Shown: positions 1-7,114 of the stretch, in pieces | How positions within the stretch are numbered: the first letter of the stretch is position 1 | Layout: every line of letters starts with the position of its first letter | From: Bacillota bacterium | GTDB lineage: Bacteria > Bacillota > Clostridia > Peptostreptococcales > Anaerovoracaceae | DNA: 7,331 nt | Reading direction: 5' to 3' | Assembly (NCBI GenBank): GCA_029266295.1 | Contig: JAQSXD010000183.1 | Location: forward strand, 1 to 7,331 | The notes under the pieces: generated by a model | Databases searched by the model: none | The model's input: only the letters and a program-made list of their open reading frames with translations | What the model was told of the DNA's origin: nothing | Translations under genes and position numbers: made by a program

Positions 1-1822
1 CGTATTTTTTGTTTCTTTCTCCTGAATTCTGCTGTTTTTCCAGTTCCCGCAGTTCCTTTTGAACCTGATCAGCAAGCTCCTTCGCTTCTCTGAGCATGTC
101 CCTTGCCTCTTCTCTGGCTTTGCTGAGGATCTTCTCCTTTTGCTCCTCCATTTTGGCTCTTTCCTTGTCGAACTGCTCTTTCTGCTTCTTCATTTCCAGA
201 TTCATCAGAATGGCTTCATCGCGTTCCGACTCAGCCAGCTTACGATCCTGCTCAATGGTAGTAATGACCTCTTCGAATTCAATATCACCGTTTTCCAGCA
301 TCCCTCTTGCATGTCTGATCACCACAGGTTTTAAACCCAGTTTTTCGGAAATCTCAAAAGCATTTGATTTGCCTGGGGTTCCGATGGAAAGCCGATACGT
401 AGGACTCAAGGTCTCCACATCGAATTCCATGGAGGCATTTTCCACACCTTTCGTTGCAATTGCATATTTTTTAAGCTCGGTATAGTGGGTCGTGGCGATG
501 GTTTTGACGCCCTTATCCCGCAGATGCTCCAGGATGGAAATTGCCAAAGCGGCGCCTTCCGTGGGATCGGTTCCTGCGCCCAGCTCATCCACCAGAACCA
601 GGGTATCTTTACTGGAATTGTTCACAAGATCCACGATATTCTTCATATGAGAAGAGAAGGTACTCAGACTCTGCTCGATACTCTGTTCATCACCGATATC
701 TGCAAAAACCTTCTGAAATACCGGCATTTCCGTACCGTAACCGGCAGGAACGTGCAGACCAGACTGGGTCATGAGAGCAAAGAGTCCCACCGTCTTCAAG
801 GTAACCGTTTTACCGCCTGTGTTTGGTCCAGTAATTACAAGCGTATTGAACCGCTTTCCTATTTCAATGCTGATGGGAACCACTTTATCCTTGTGAATCA
901 GAGGATGTCTGCCATCTTTGATCCGCAATGCTCCTTCGGTATTGATGGTGGGTTCTCCTCCCTTGAGTTTTACTGAAAGTCTACCCTTGGCGAAGATAAA
1001 ATCCAGCTTCAGTAAAATATCCTGATTATTCAGGAGTTCATCCCGGACTTCTGCCACAGAAGCAGAAAGTTCTGCCAGAATACGCTCGATCTCCACCTTT
1101 TCCGCAAGCTCAAGCTCTCTCAATTCATTGTTTAAATTCACCACAGCCTGAGGCTCGATGAATAAGGTTGCACCGGTAGATGACTGGTCGTGTACGATGC
1201 CTGAAAATCTGGCTTTGTGCTCCTGCTTGACCGGTACCACATATCTGCCCTGTCGCATAGTCACGATGGCGTCCTGAAGAATGGTTCTGTTGTCCGCCGA
1301 ATTTAAAATCTGGCTGATCTTCACACGAATCGCTTCATTCTGACGCAGGATGCTTCTCCTGATGTTTTTCAATTCGGTGCTCGCTGCATCGGCCATTTCA
1401 TCTTCTGAGATAATACAGCGATCAATATCGTCCTCCAGTCGCTTCTGTACACTGAGCACCTCCGCCAGCCCCTTGATGATAGGAAGCTCCGGCAGATCGC
1501 TTTTCAAAAACGACGAAGCATTCCGGACAACCTGCAGGTTGTACAGAATTTCAAGAAGCTGCTTCATGGTCAGAGAACTACCCTTGTCCGCCAGATAAAT
1601 GCTGTTCTTGATATCATAAAAGCTGCCCAGCGGCAGTGCCCCTTTACGCATAATAACGGAAACCGCTTCCGTGGTTTCCGCCAGCAATTCCTGAATCAGA
1701 TACACATCAAGGGAAGGCTTCATTTCTGCCACCGATTTTTTTGTGATGACAGAAGCCGCTTCCGATTGCAAAAGCTCCAGTATTTTATTGTATTCTAAAA
1801 CGCGATAGGTTTTTTCGTTCAT
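1..1822 (-). CDS. mutS2: Endonuclease MutS2, 3' end cut by window edge
   Basis: MutS2 is a homodimeric MutS-family ATPase that acts on branched or recombination DNA. In Bacillus it has also been linked to rescue of collided ribosomes. The frame is open from ATG at 1822 to the window edge and gives 607 residues with no stop. Visible parts: an N-terminal helical region; the family blocks RYVVPVK (193-199) and GIVHDQSSTGATLFIEP (208-224); GRHPLI (304-309); Walker A GPNTGGKTV (332-340); the STFSSHM loop (387-393); Walker B LVLVDE with D412/E413; and a switch histidine in TTHYTEL (H446). SNAFEIS follows at 486-492, then a charged coiled coil from about 525 to the edge. Family members are near 780 residues, so the missing part should hold the KOW-like and Smr nuclease domains. 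The start is supported by AAGG (1830-1833), 7 bases upstream. The mismatch-recognition domain of MutS is absent, as expected for MutS2. Identification is firm; the far end cannot be judged. Confidence 0.97.
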   Translation of the reverse strand, partial: MNEKTYRVLEYNKILELLQSEAASVITKKSVAEMKPSLDVYLIQELLAETTEAVSVIMRKGALPLGSFYDIKNSIYLADKGSSLTMKQLLEILYNLQVVRNASSFLKSDLPELPIIKGLAEVLSVQKRLEDDIDRCIISEDEMADAASTELKNIRRSILRQNEAIRVKISQILNSADNRTILQDAIVTMRQGRYVVPVKQEHKARFSGIVHDQSSTGATLFIEPQAVVNLNNELRELELAEKVEIERILAELSASVAEVRDELLNNQDILLKLDFIFAKGRLSVKLKGGEPTINTEGALRIKDGRHPLIHKDKVVPISIEIGKRFNTLVITGPNTGGKTVTLKTVGLFALMTQSGLHVPAGYGTEMPVFQKVFADIGDEQSIEQSLSTFSSHMKNIVDLVNNSSKDTLVLVDELGAGTDPTEGAALAISILEHLRDKGVKTIATTHYTELKKYAIATKGVENASMEFDVETLSPTYRLSIGTPGKSNAFEISEKLGLKPVVIRHARGMLENGDIEFEEVITTIEQDRKLAESERDEAILMNLEMKKQKEQFDKERAKMEEQKEKILSKAREEARDMLREAKELADQVQKELRELEKQQNSGERNKKY

Positions 1823-1922
1823 TCTTTTTCCTTAATAGCCGATCAATCCGGGATGCAGGTGGCTTTATTTTTATGTACTCGTGCTTTGAACAGCTGAACA
1901 TTCCATTCAAAATCCTGATGTT

Positions 1923-2543
1923 TTAGTCCACCATCTTTTTATAACGCTCCAGCTCACCCTTCAGGCGGATGTTCTCCATTTGAATGTCAAAGAAGCTATT
2001 TTCCATATCCTTACACTTTGCCTCTAGCTCCTTCATAGCAGATGACTCCACAGCCTTATCTTCCTGCTGGGTTTTTAGTCTGCTGGACATTTCTTCATTC
2101 TTGCTGAGAAGCGCGGTGTATTTTTCCTCCAGTTGTCTATAGGTAGTGGTCATTCTGTCAAGGTCCACAGTCTTCTCGTTGAAAAGCCTCTGCAGCTCCT
2201 CTCTCTGTTCAATGCTCGCCTGAGCATCCTCTTTGTACTGTAGGAAGCTTTTCTTCGCTTCATCCCAAAGCTGTACATAGTGTTTGGAATCTTTTTCAAG
2301 CTGTTCATTTTGAAGCTTCAGACCGCTCAGTCTCTCTACAGCAGTAAAGTAATCATCAGCTACATTGACGGCGGATAAAACCGCCAAGGACGAAATGGAA
2401 CCTGCAGGCAGCGCCCTGGAAATCTCATGCATTTTGGTATTGACGTAGTCGGCAACCCGCATGATATGCTCTCTGGGCGTATTTCCTGCAATGGTATATT
2501 CCTGCCCGTAGATTTTAACCGTTACTTTGTTGTTATCCTCCAT
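1923..2543 (-). CDS. zapA: Cell division protein ZapA with long coiled-coil extension
   Basis: ZapA is a cytosolic FtsZ-associated protein that cross-links and stabilises Z-ring filaments. The product is 206 residues. Residues 5-75 form the ZapA domain: VTVKIYGQEYTIAG at the N-terminus, then a helix (REHIMRVADYVNTKM) and the LAVLSAVNVADDYF helix. From about 73 to 203 the chain is almost all Glu, Lys, Gln and Leu with few helix breakers, which predicts a long coiled coil. Bacillus ZapA is about 85 residues, so the tail adds roughly 120. I chose ATG 2543 because AAGGGGGG (2550-2557) lies 6 bases upstream and the ZapA domain begins directly after it. An in-frame ATG at 2588 would add 15 residues, but it has no ribosome site and lies inside a hairpin loop. 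The gene sits 145 bases after pheT and 100 bases before mutS2, the usual Firmicute place for zapA. The role of the tail is unknown from sequence. Confidence 0.9.
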   Translation of the reverse strand: MEDNNKVTVKIYGQEYTIAGNTPREHIMRVADYVNTKMHEISRALPAGSISSLAVLSAVNVADDYFTAVERLSGLKLQNEQLEKDSKHYVQLWDEAKKSFLQYKEDAQASIEQREELQRLFNEKTVDLDRMTTTYRQLEEKYTALLSKNEEMSSRLKTQQEDKAVESSAMKELEAKCKDMENSFFDIQMENIRLKGELERYKKMVD

Positions 2544-2549
2544 GCTTTT

Positions 2550-2557
2550 CCCCCCTT
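2550..2557 (-). promoter_or_regulatory. Ribosome binding site of zapA
   Basis: On the - strand AAGGGGGG is followed by six bases (AAAAGC) and then ATG at 2543. This site decides the zapA start in favour of 2543 over the upstream in-frame ATG at 2588. Confidence 0.75.
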
Positions 2558-2571
2558 TTATAGAAATCGAT

Positions 2572-2609
2572 AACCGCCTTTCATGCATCGTATCACTAAG
2601 GCGGCGGTT
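2572..2609 (-). other. Hairpin in zapA leader
   Basis: The arms are AACCGCC (2603-2609 read on the - strand) and GGCGGTT (2572-2578), a perfect 7-bp, mostly GC stem. An alternative register pairs CCGCCTT (2598-2604) with AAGGCGG (2574-2580), so the RNA could switch between two stems. It ends 15 bases before the zapA ribosome site. No T tract follows on the - strand, so it is not an intrinsic terminator for this operon. On the + strand only a short T run follows. It may affect mRNA stability or translation of zapA, which is inference. Confidence 0.5.
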
Positions 2610-2629
2610 TTCGTGGCAGCCATTTTTTT

Positions 2630-2685
2630 AAGGAAGCGCTGTTCAATCGATTACTTATGAACAATGAATAAATCAGCGCTTCCCC
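2630..2685 (-). repeat. Long inverted repeat after pheT
   Basis: The arms GGAAGCGCTG (2674-2683 read on the - strand) and CAGCGCTTCC (2632-2641) pair perfectly over 10 bp. In - strand RNA two further G-U pairs extend the stem to 12 (2630-2631 with 2684-2685). On the + strand the same positions would be A-C mismatches, which suggests structure in the transcribed strand. GTTCA/TGAAC inside the loop can add a second 5-bp stem. The downstream flank on the - strand is A-rich (TTAAAAAAA), so it is not a classical Rho-independent terminator. It begins three bases after the pheT stop codon. An mRNA 3'-end stabiliser, processing site or degenerate terminator are all possible. Confidence 0.6.
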
Positions 2686-2688
2686 TTA

Positions 2689-5088
2689 TTACATTTCCCG
2701 GAGTACAGCGTCCAGTTTCTCCTTTAAAGCATCCAGAACCTTCTGGTGTACTTTCACTACCTCTTCGTCGGTAAGCGTTCTGTCCGCCGCGCGATACTTC
2801 AGCGCAAAGGCTGCACTCTTTCTTCCCTCCTGAACCTGTTTTCCTCGATAGACATCAAAGAGAGAAACGCTCTCCAAAAGCTTGCCGCCGATTTCTTTAA
2901 TAATGCTCTCAATTTCGGCTACATAAACTTCTTCCTTAACCAGCAGCGCAATATCCCTTGAAATTGCCGGATACTTTGGAAGCGGCTTGTAGAACTTTGT
3001 AGTATCAGCATTACGGATGACCTGATCAAAGGCAAGTTCGCAGCAGAAGACTCTTGTTCCGATTCCGTATTTTTCTGCAACATCAGGATGAACTTCTCCC
3101 ATGATGCCCAGTTCTGTATCTTTATAATTGATTCTTGCGCACCTGCCCGGATGGTAAACACCGTAATCGCTCTCCGGCACATAAACCGTTCCCCGGATTC
3201 CCAGAGATGCAAACAGCTCTTCCAGCATACCTTTCAAGGTAAAGAAGCTTTCGCCTTCTCCATAGCAACCAATGGACATGGCGTCTCTTTCATCGGGTAG
3301 TGCTTCTTCTTCGTCCAGATTTTTAAAGAAGGTATTTCCGAGTTCAAAGGCTCTGACCGAGCTGATATTTCTGGAGTAATTTCTACCCAGAACGTCCATC
3401 ATATTGGGCGTCAGGATCGTCCTCATGACACTGTTTTCTTCCCCGAGAGGATTGATCAGGCGCACGAAATTCCTTTCCCAGGAATCTTCATCGATCCGTA
3501 CATTGTCCACCCCTCTTGGGCTGACGAAGGAATAGGTTTGAATCTCGTTGGCACCCATTGCAGTCATCAATTCTCTGGCCCTGTCTCTCAGGGTACGTTC
3601 CCTTGACTTCTTTGCTTCTGCATTCCCTTTGGGCAGTGTTACCGGTAATTTATCGTAACCATAGATTCTTGCAATTTCTTCGACAAAGTCGATTTCCTCC
3701 AGAAGATCCTGACGGATGGTCGGCGGAGTGACTTTCATGGTATTCCCCAGCCTGGACACCTGCATTTCAAGGCTTTCCAGAATTTCTTCCATCTCTTTGC
3801 CGGAAAGGCCCGTACCAAGAATGTTATTGACCCTGTCTACCCGGACTGCTACCGCATCATTGTCTATCTTTGTGGGATAAACATCCACAGATCCCTTGAT
3901 GACGGTTCCTGCACCCAAAAGCTCGATCAGTTTGCAGACCCTGTCTGCTGCTGTTTCACTGAGATTTGGATCGATTCCTTTCTCAAAACGGGATGAGGCT
4001 TCGGTACGCAGGGCAAGTTTCTTGGAGGTAGCCCGAATGCTATCCCCGTTGAAGTTTGCTGCTTCAATGAGGATTGTTTCAGTATCCTCCTTGATTTCAG
4101 AGTTCAAGCCTCCCATGACGCCTGCGATCGCTACGCCACGTTGGCCGTCTTTGATCAGCAGCATGTTGCTGGTCAGCTTCCGCTCTGTTCCGTCCAGAGT
4201 TGTGAAGAGTTCCCCTTCCTCTGCGGTATCAACAACGATTTTGCTGTCAGCAACGTCTCTGATATCAAAGGCATGGATGGGCTGGCCATATTCCAGCATA
4301 ACATAATTGGTAATATCAACAATGTTGTTGATGGGTCTCATGCCGGAATAGATCAGTCGTTTTTGCAGCCACCAGGGGGACTGCTCAATCTTTACATCTT
4401 TTACGATTCTTCCCACATAACGTCTGCAAAGCTCCGGCTTCTTGATTTCGATCTCGATATAATCTTTGGCCTTGCCTTCTTCTTTCAGGCAGTCTGTCTC
4501 GGGATATCTCAGCGTTCCTCCAAAGGTCGCAGCCGATTCTCTTCCCATCCCGATCATGGACAGGCAATCCGGTCTGTTGGGCGTGATTTCAAAATCAACC
4601 ACCGCATTTTTCAGCCCCAGCGCCTCTACGATATCCTGTCCCAGCGGGTATTCCTGATCCAGAATCCAAATACCATCCTTCAGTGCCACAGGGATCACCT
4701 TATCTTCGAAACCCAGCTCGCCGGGGGAGCATAGCATGCCGTTGGACTCAACACCCTTCAATCTGCCTTTCTTGATCACTTTATCGCCTGGCAGTTTCCC
4801 ACCGTGAAGAACGACAGGAACGTAAGCTCCCTCAAAGATATTCGTAGCCCCGGTTACAATCTGAAGAAGCGCTTCTTCTCCTATATCAATCTGAGTGACG
4901 AGAAGTTTATCCGCATCGGGATGCTTTTCGATATCCACGATCCTTCCGACCACTACATTCTCAATTCCGTCTCCGAAACGTTCCACCGTTTCAATATTGG
5001 AGCCGGACATGATCATTCTTTCGCAAAACTGTTCGACATCTACTTTGATGTCTGTATATTCCTTTAACCATTCTATAGGTACTAACAT
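2689..5088 (-). CDS. pheT: Phenylalanine--tRNA ligase beta subunit
   Basis: PheT is the large subunit of the cytosolic (alpha-beta)2 synthetase that charges tRNA-Phe; it supplies tRNA binding and editing of mischarged Tyr-tRNA. The product is 799 residues, the normal length for bacterial PheT (about 790-805). Domains in order: N-terminal MLVPIEWLKEY; an EMAP-type tRNA-binding domain at about 40-153 (VVVGRIVDIEKHPDADKL, then SNGMLCSPGELG at 115-126); a B3/B4 editing region at about 210-390, with RPINNIVDITNYVMLEYGQP (251-270) and SSRFEKGID (365-373); B5 at about 405-475, ending EEIARIYGYDK; a catalytic-like core at about 485-690 with INPLGEENSVMRT; and a C-terminal FDX-ACB domain at about 705-798 (KYPAISRDIALLV). 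The start at 5088 has AGGAGG 9 bases upstream. It follows pheS by 60 bases and is surely co-transcribed. No frameshift or missing block is seen. Confidence 0.98.
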   Translation of the reverse strand: MLVPIEWLKEYTDIKVDVEQFCERMIMSGSNIETVERFGDGIENVVVGRIVDIEKHPDADKLLVTQIDIGEEALLQIVTGATNIFEGAYVPVVLHGGKLPGDKVIKKGRLKGVESNGMLCSPGELGFEDKVIPVALKDGIWILDQEYPLGQDIVEALGLKNAVVDFEITPNRPDCLSMIGMGRESAATFGGTLRYPETDCLKEEGKAKDYIEIEIKKPELCRRYVGRIVKDVKIEQSPWWLQKRLIYSGMRPINNIVDITNYVMLEYGQPIHAFDIRDVADSKIVVDTAEEGELFTTLDGTERKLTSNMLLIKDGQRGVAIAGVMGGLNSEIKEDTETILIEAANFNGDSIRATSKKLALRTEASSRFEKGIDPNLSETAADRVCKLIELLGAGTVIKGSVDVYPTKIDNDAVAVRVDRVNNILGTGLSGKEMEEILESLEMQVSRLGNTMKVTPPTIRQDLLEEIDFVEEIARIYGYDKLPVTLPKGNAEAKKSRERTLRDRARELMTAMGANEIQTYSFVSPRGVDNVRIDEDSWERNFVRLINPLGEENSVMRTILTPNMMDVLGRNYSRNISSVRAFELGNTFFKNLDEEEALPDERDAMSIGCYGEGESFFTLKGMLEELFASLGIRGTVYVPESDYGVYHPGRCARINYKDTELGIMGEVHPDVAEKYGIGTRVFCCELAFDQVIRNADTTKFYKPLPKYPAISRDIALLVKEEVYVAEIESIIKEIGGKLLESVSLFDVYRGKQVQEGRKSAAFALKYRAADRTLTDEEVVKVHQKVLDALKEKLDAVLREM

Positions 5089-5097
5089 ATCATTTTT

Positions 5098-5103
5098 CCT
5101 CCT
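5098..5103 (-). promoter_or_regulatory. Ribosome binding site of pheT, serving two overlapping ATGs
   Basis: A perfect AGGAGG precedes pheT by 9 bases. Between it and the pheT ATG lies another ATG (5093-5091), only 4 bases from the AGGAGG. That ATG reads ATG-ATA-TGT-TAG and stops at 5082, six bases inside pheT and in another frame. The pheT start at 5088 is certain from the conserved N-terminus (LVPIEWLKEY). Whether the earlier ATG is used is unknown. Confidence 0.8.
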
Positions 5104-5148
5104 AATTAAAATCGACTTGTGACTTGAAACTCCATGGACAAGCCATTA

Positions 5149-6171
5149 TCATTTAAATTGCTGAATGAAACGCATATCGTTCTCATAGAGCAGCCTGATA
5201 TCGTCAATTTCATATTTTAGAAGCGCAATTCTCTCAACGCCCATGCCAAAAGCAAAGCCCGTATACTTTTCAGTATCCACATGACCTACCTTCAGTACGT
5301 TGGGGTGAACCATACCGCATCCAAGAATTTCGATCCAGCCGCTGCCCTTACAGAATCTGCAGCCGGCGCCTCCGCATTTGAAGCAGGAAACATCCATTTC
5401 TGCGCTGGGCTCTGTAAATGGGAAATGGTGGGGACGGAACTTGGTTTTTACTCTGGAACCAAAGAGCTGCTTCGCAAAGGAATTCAGAGTACCCTTCAAA
5501 TCCGCCATGGTAATTCCTTCATCGACATTCAGCCCTTCCACCTGATGGAACATCGGTGAATGGGTGGCATCTGCCGTATCACATCGGAAACATCGTCCCG
5601 GTGAAATGATCTTGATGGGCGGATTCTCTTTCATCAGTGTTCTTGCCTGAACAGGAGAAGTTTGTGTACGGAGCAGTGTATTCTCTGTAATATAGAACGT
5701 ATCTGTCATATCCCTTGACGGATGATTCTTTGGTGCATTTAATGCGTCGAAGTTATTGAACACCGTCTCAACTTCAGGACCTTCCGCAATGCTAAAGCCC
5801 ATGCTCATAAAGATTCGAGAAATTTCATCTATAGTGATGGTGATAGGATGCTTCACGCCCAGGCTGACCTTGGTCCCAGGTTCCGTCACATCGATTTTCT
5901 CCTTTATAAATTTATCCGCTTTCTGGTGCTCTTTCATGGCCGTAAACGTTTCTTCCAGCAATGACTCAATCTCTGCACGTACTGTATTGGCAGCCTTTCC
6001 AAAATCTTTTCTTTCTTCCGGGCCTAAAGAACCCATGGAACGCAGGATCTCCGTAAGCTGACCTTTTTTTCCCAGAACCTTTACTCTGATGTCCTCCGCT
6101 TCAAGGATTGAGGAAGCCATCTGCAATTGTTCTTTCGCTTCCTGCAAAATTTTCATCAATTGACTTTGCAT
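5149..6171 (-). CDS. pheS: Phenylalanine--tRNA ligase alpha subunit
   Basis: PheS is the catalytic class II subunit that activates phenylalanine with ATP and transfers it to tRNA-Phe. The product is 340 residues, typical for the family. Residues 1-90 form the helical, coiled-coil tRNA-binding arm. Catalytic landmarks: HPITITIDEISRIFMSMGF (108-126, motif 1), GPEVE (131-135), HPSRDMTDTFY (150-160), LLRTQTSPVQ (166-175), motif 2 GRCFRCDTADATHSPMFHQ (192-210), FRPHHFPFTEPSAEMDV (245-261), GCGMVHPNVL (284-293) and motif 3 starting GFAFGMGVER (305-314). A307 matches the residue that sets phenylalanine specificity in E. coli PheS (A294). CFKCGGAGCRFC (263-274) carries four cysteines in a zinc-ribbon-like pattern that I recall from other Firmicute PheS proteins. 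The start at 6171 has GGAG 8 bases upstream; the internal Met6 has no such site. It lies 48 bases after the methyltransferase gene and 60 before pheT. Confidence 0.98.
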   Translation of the reverse strand: MQSQLMKILQEAKEQLQMASSILEAEDIRVKVLGKKGQLTEILRSMGSLGPEERKDFGKAANTVRAEIESLLEETFTAMKEHQKADKFIKEKIDVTEPGTKVSLGVKHPITITIDEISRIFMSMGFSIAEGPEVETVFNNFDALNAPKNHPSRDMTDTFYITENTLLRTQTSPVQARTLMKENPPIKIISPGRCFRCDTADATHSPMFHQVEGLNVDEGITMADLKGTLNSFAKQLFGSRVKTKFRPHHFPFTEPSAEMDVSCFKCGGAGCRFCKGSGWIEILGCGMVHPNVLKVGHVDTEKYTGFAFGMGVERIALLKYEIDDIRLLYENDMRFIQQFK

Positions 6172-6219
6172 AAACCTATCTCCATTTCTATCATTAATTT
6201 TTCTCTTATTTGCGTCTGT

Positions 6220-7071
6220 TCATAGCTCATTCTGGTAACGCTGCCTTACCGACTCATACATGAGAATTCCGGCAGCCACCGCAGCATTAAGTGACTCAAT
6301 GGTTCCCTCCATAGGGATTTTAACCTGTAGGTCAGATTCTATTAAAAATTCTCTGCAAACACCGTTTCCCTCATTGCCAATGATCACAGCTGTGTCTTGT
6401 GCAAGATTCACATCATAATAATAGTGGTCGGTTTCCAGCGTTGTACAGATAATTTTCTTGTCATAGTTACGGAGCAGGCGAATGGTCTGCTCGGGCGTTT
6501 CCGTCATAAATACCGGTAAGCGGAACAAAGATCCTGCTGCTGCTCTGACAATTTTGGGTGAATAGATGTCGGCGGTTCCCTTCAGCAGTATGGCACCCAT
6601 GTACCCAGCTGCATCAGCGGTTCTCAGAATCGTTCCGATGTTTCCGGGGTCCTGCAGTCGATCTAGTACGATAAGGTTTGTGTCAGAAGCGTTTCCGAAA
6701 AATTCCGCTTCACTGTACTTTTTCTTTTTTACCACCGCCATAATACCCTGAGGTGTTTCTGTATCGGACAGCTTTCGAAAAAGTTGGGAAGTTAAAACGA
6801 TGATTGCGTATCCCGCTCTCGTTGCTTCAAATTCGGCTTCCTTAGCGACTGCAAGGGCTTCTGCTGAAGTCTCGTTCTCGGGGGCATCGGTATGCCTTCC
6901 ATAGTCCTCGCTGAAAATCAGCGTTTCGATTTCGCCTCCCCCCGCCAGCGCCTCCCGAATCAGATTGGTGCCTTCAATGAGATATTGATTCTGCTCATCC
7001 CGATGTTTTTTCAGCTTCAACTGTAAGGCACCTTTATAAATCCGGTTATCCGGCGAAGTTATTACTTTCAT
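6220..7071 (-). CDS. TrmH/SpoU-family RNA 2'-O-methyltransferase
   Basis: This is an SPOUT-class enzyme that uses S-adenosylmethionine to methylate a ribose 2'-OH in rRNA or tRNA. The exact target cannot be read from sequence. The 283-residue product has an N-terminal substrate-binding domain (YLIEGTNLIREAL, 30-42; KLSDTETPQGIMAVV, 100-114) and a C-terminal knotted SpoU domain. The latter shows motif 1 DPGNIGTILRTADA (141-154, with N144 and R150), motif 2 IIGNEGNGV (230-238) and motif 3 IPMEGTIESLNAAVAAGI (252-269). Between the two N-terminal blocks, residues about 56-88 are an Ala/Glu-rich stretch that seems longer than in many relatives. I chose ATG 7071 because GGAG (7078-7081) lies 6 bases upstream; the in-frame ATG at 7083 overlaps that site and has none of its own. 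The place just ahead of pheS matches Bacillus ysgA, often annotated as a 23S rRNA methyltransferase. An RlmB or TrmH assignment would go beyond the evidence. Confidence 0.93.
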   Translation of the reverse strand: MKVITSPDNRIYKGALQLKLKKHRDEQNQYLIEGTNLIREALAGGGEIETLIFSEDYGRHTDAPENETSAEALAVAKEAEFEATRAGYAIIVLTSQLFRKLSDTETPQGIMAVVKKKKYSEAEFFGNASDTNLIVLDRLQDPGNIGTILRTADAAGYMGAILLKGTADIYSPKIVRAAAGSLFRLPVFMTETPEQTIRLLRNYDKKIICTTLETDHYYYDVNLAQDTAVIIGNEGNGVCREFLIESDLQVKIPMEGTIESLNAAVAAGILMYESVRQRYQNEL

Positions 7072-7077
7072 GTCACA

Positions 7078-7081
7078 CTCC
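7078..7081 (-). promoter_or_regulatory. Ribosome binding site of the trmH-family gene
   Basis: GGAG is followed by six bases (TGTGAC) and ATG at 7071. The upstream ATG at 7083 shares bases with this site and is preceded only by the terminator T tract, so the shorter protein is preferred. Confidence 0.65.
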
Positions 7082-7090
7082 ATGTATTAG

Positions 7091-7114
7091 AAAAAGCCGG
7101 CTTTTACCCCGGCT
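7091..7114 (-). terminator. Intrinsic terminator after the ftsZ-like gene
   Basis: On the - strand AGCCGG (7109-7114) pairs with CCGGCT (7095-7100) around an 8-base loop, and the stem runs straight into five T residues (7095-7091). It lies 18 bases after the TAA of the upstream gene. This has the form of a Rho-independent terminator, although the 6-bp stem is short. It ends only 19 bases before the trmH-family start. Confidence 0.75.

Noticed and set aside
96..976. Two + strand open frames of 129 and 163 codons opposite mutS2
   Set aside because: They lie wholly antisense to a fully conserved MutS2 reading frame, have no recognisable motif and reflect codon bias on the opposite strand.
1871..1906. 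An 11-codon - strand frame between zapA and mutS2 with AGGA 6 bases upstream
   Set aside because: It is very short, has no known counterpart, and this 100-base spacer shows no coding pattern; the AGGA is weak. No convincing promoter or terminator was seen in the spacer either.
1823..1922. Weak stem TTTGAA/TTCAAA after zapA as a terminator
   Set aside because: It is A/T-rich with a 15-base loop and no T tract follows on the - strand.
2544..2588. Longer zapA start at 2588 adding 15 residues
   Set aside because: It has no ribosome site, the extra residues do not resemble ZapA, and a strong site supports 2543.
2586..2594. TGATACGAT as an extended -10 promoter for zapA
   Set aside because: The box matches only 4 of 6 consensus bases and the sequence 17 bases upstream (CACGAA) is not a -35 element.
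3896..4734. + strand open frames of 136 and 197 codons opposite pheT
   Set aside because: They overlap each other and a complete, conserved pheT; the peptides show no domain, so they are shadow frames.
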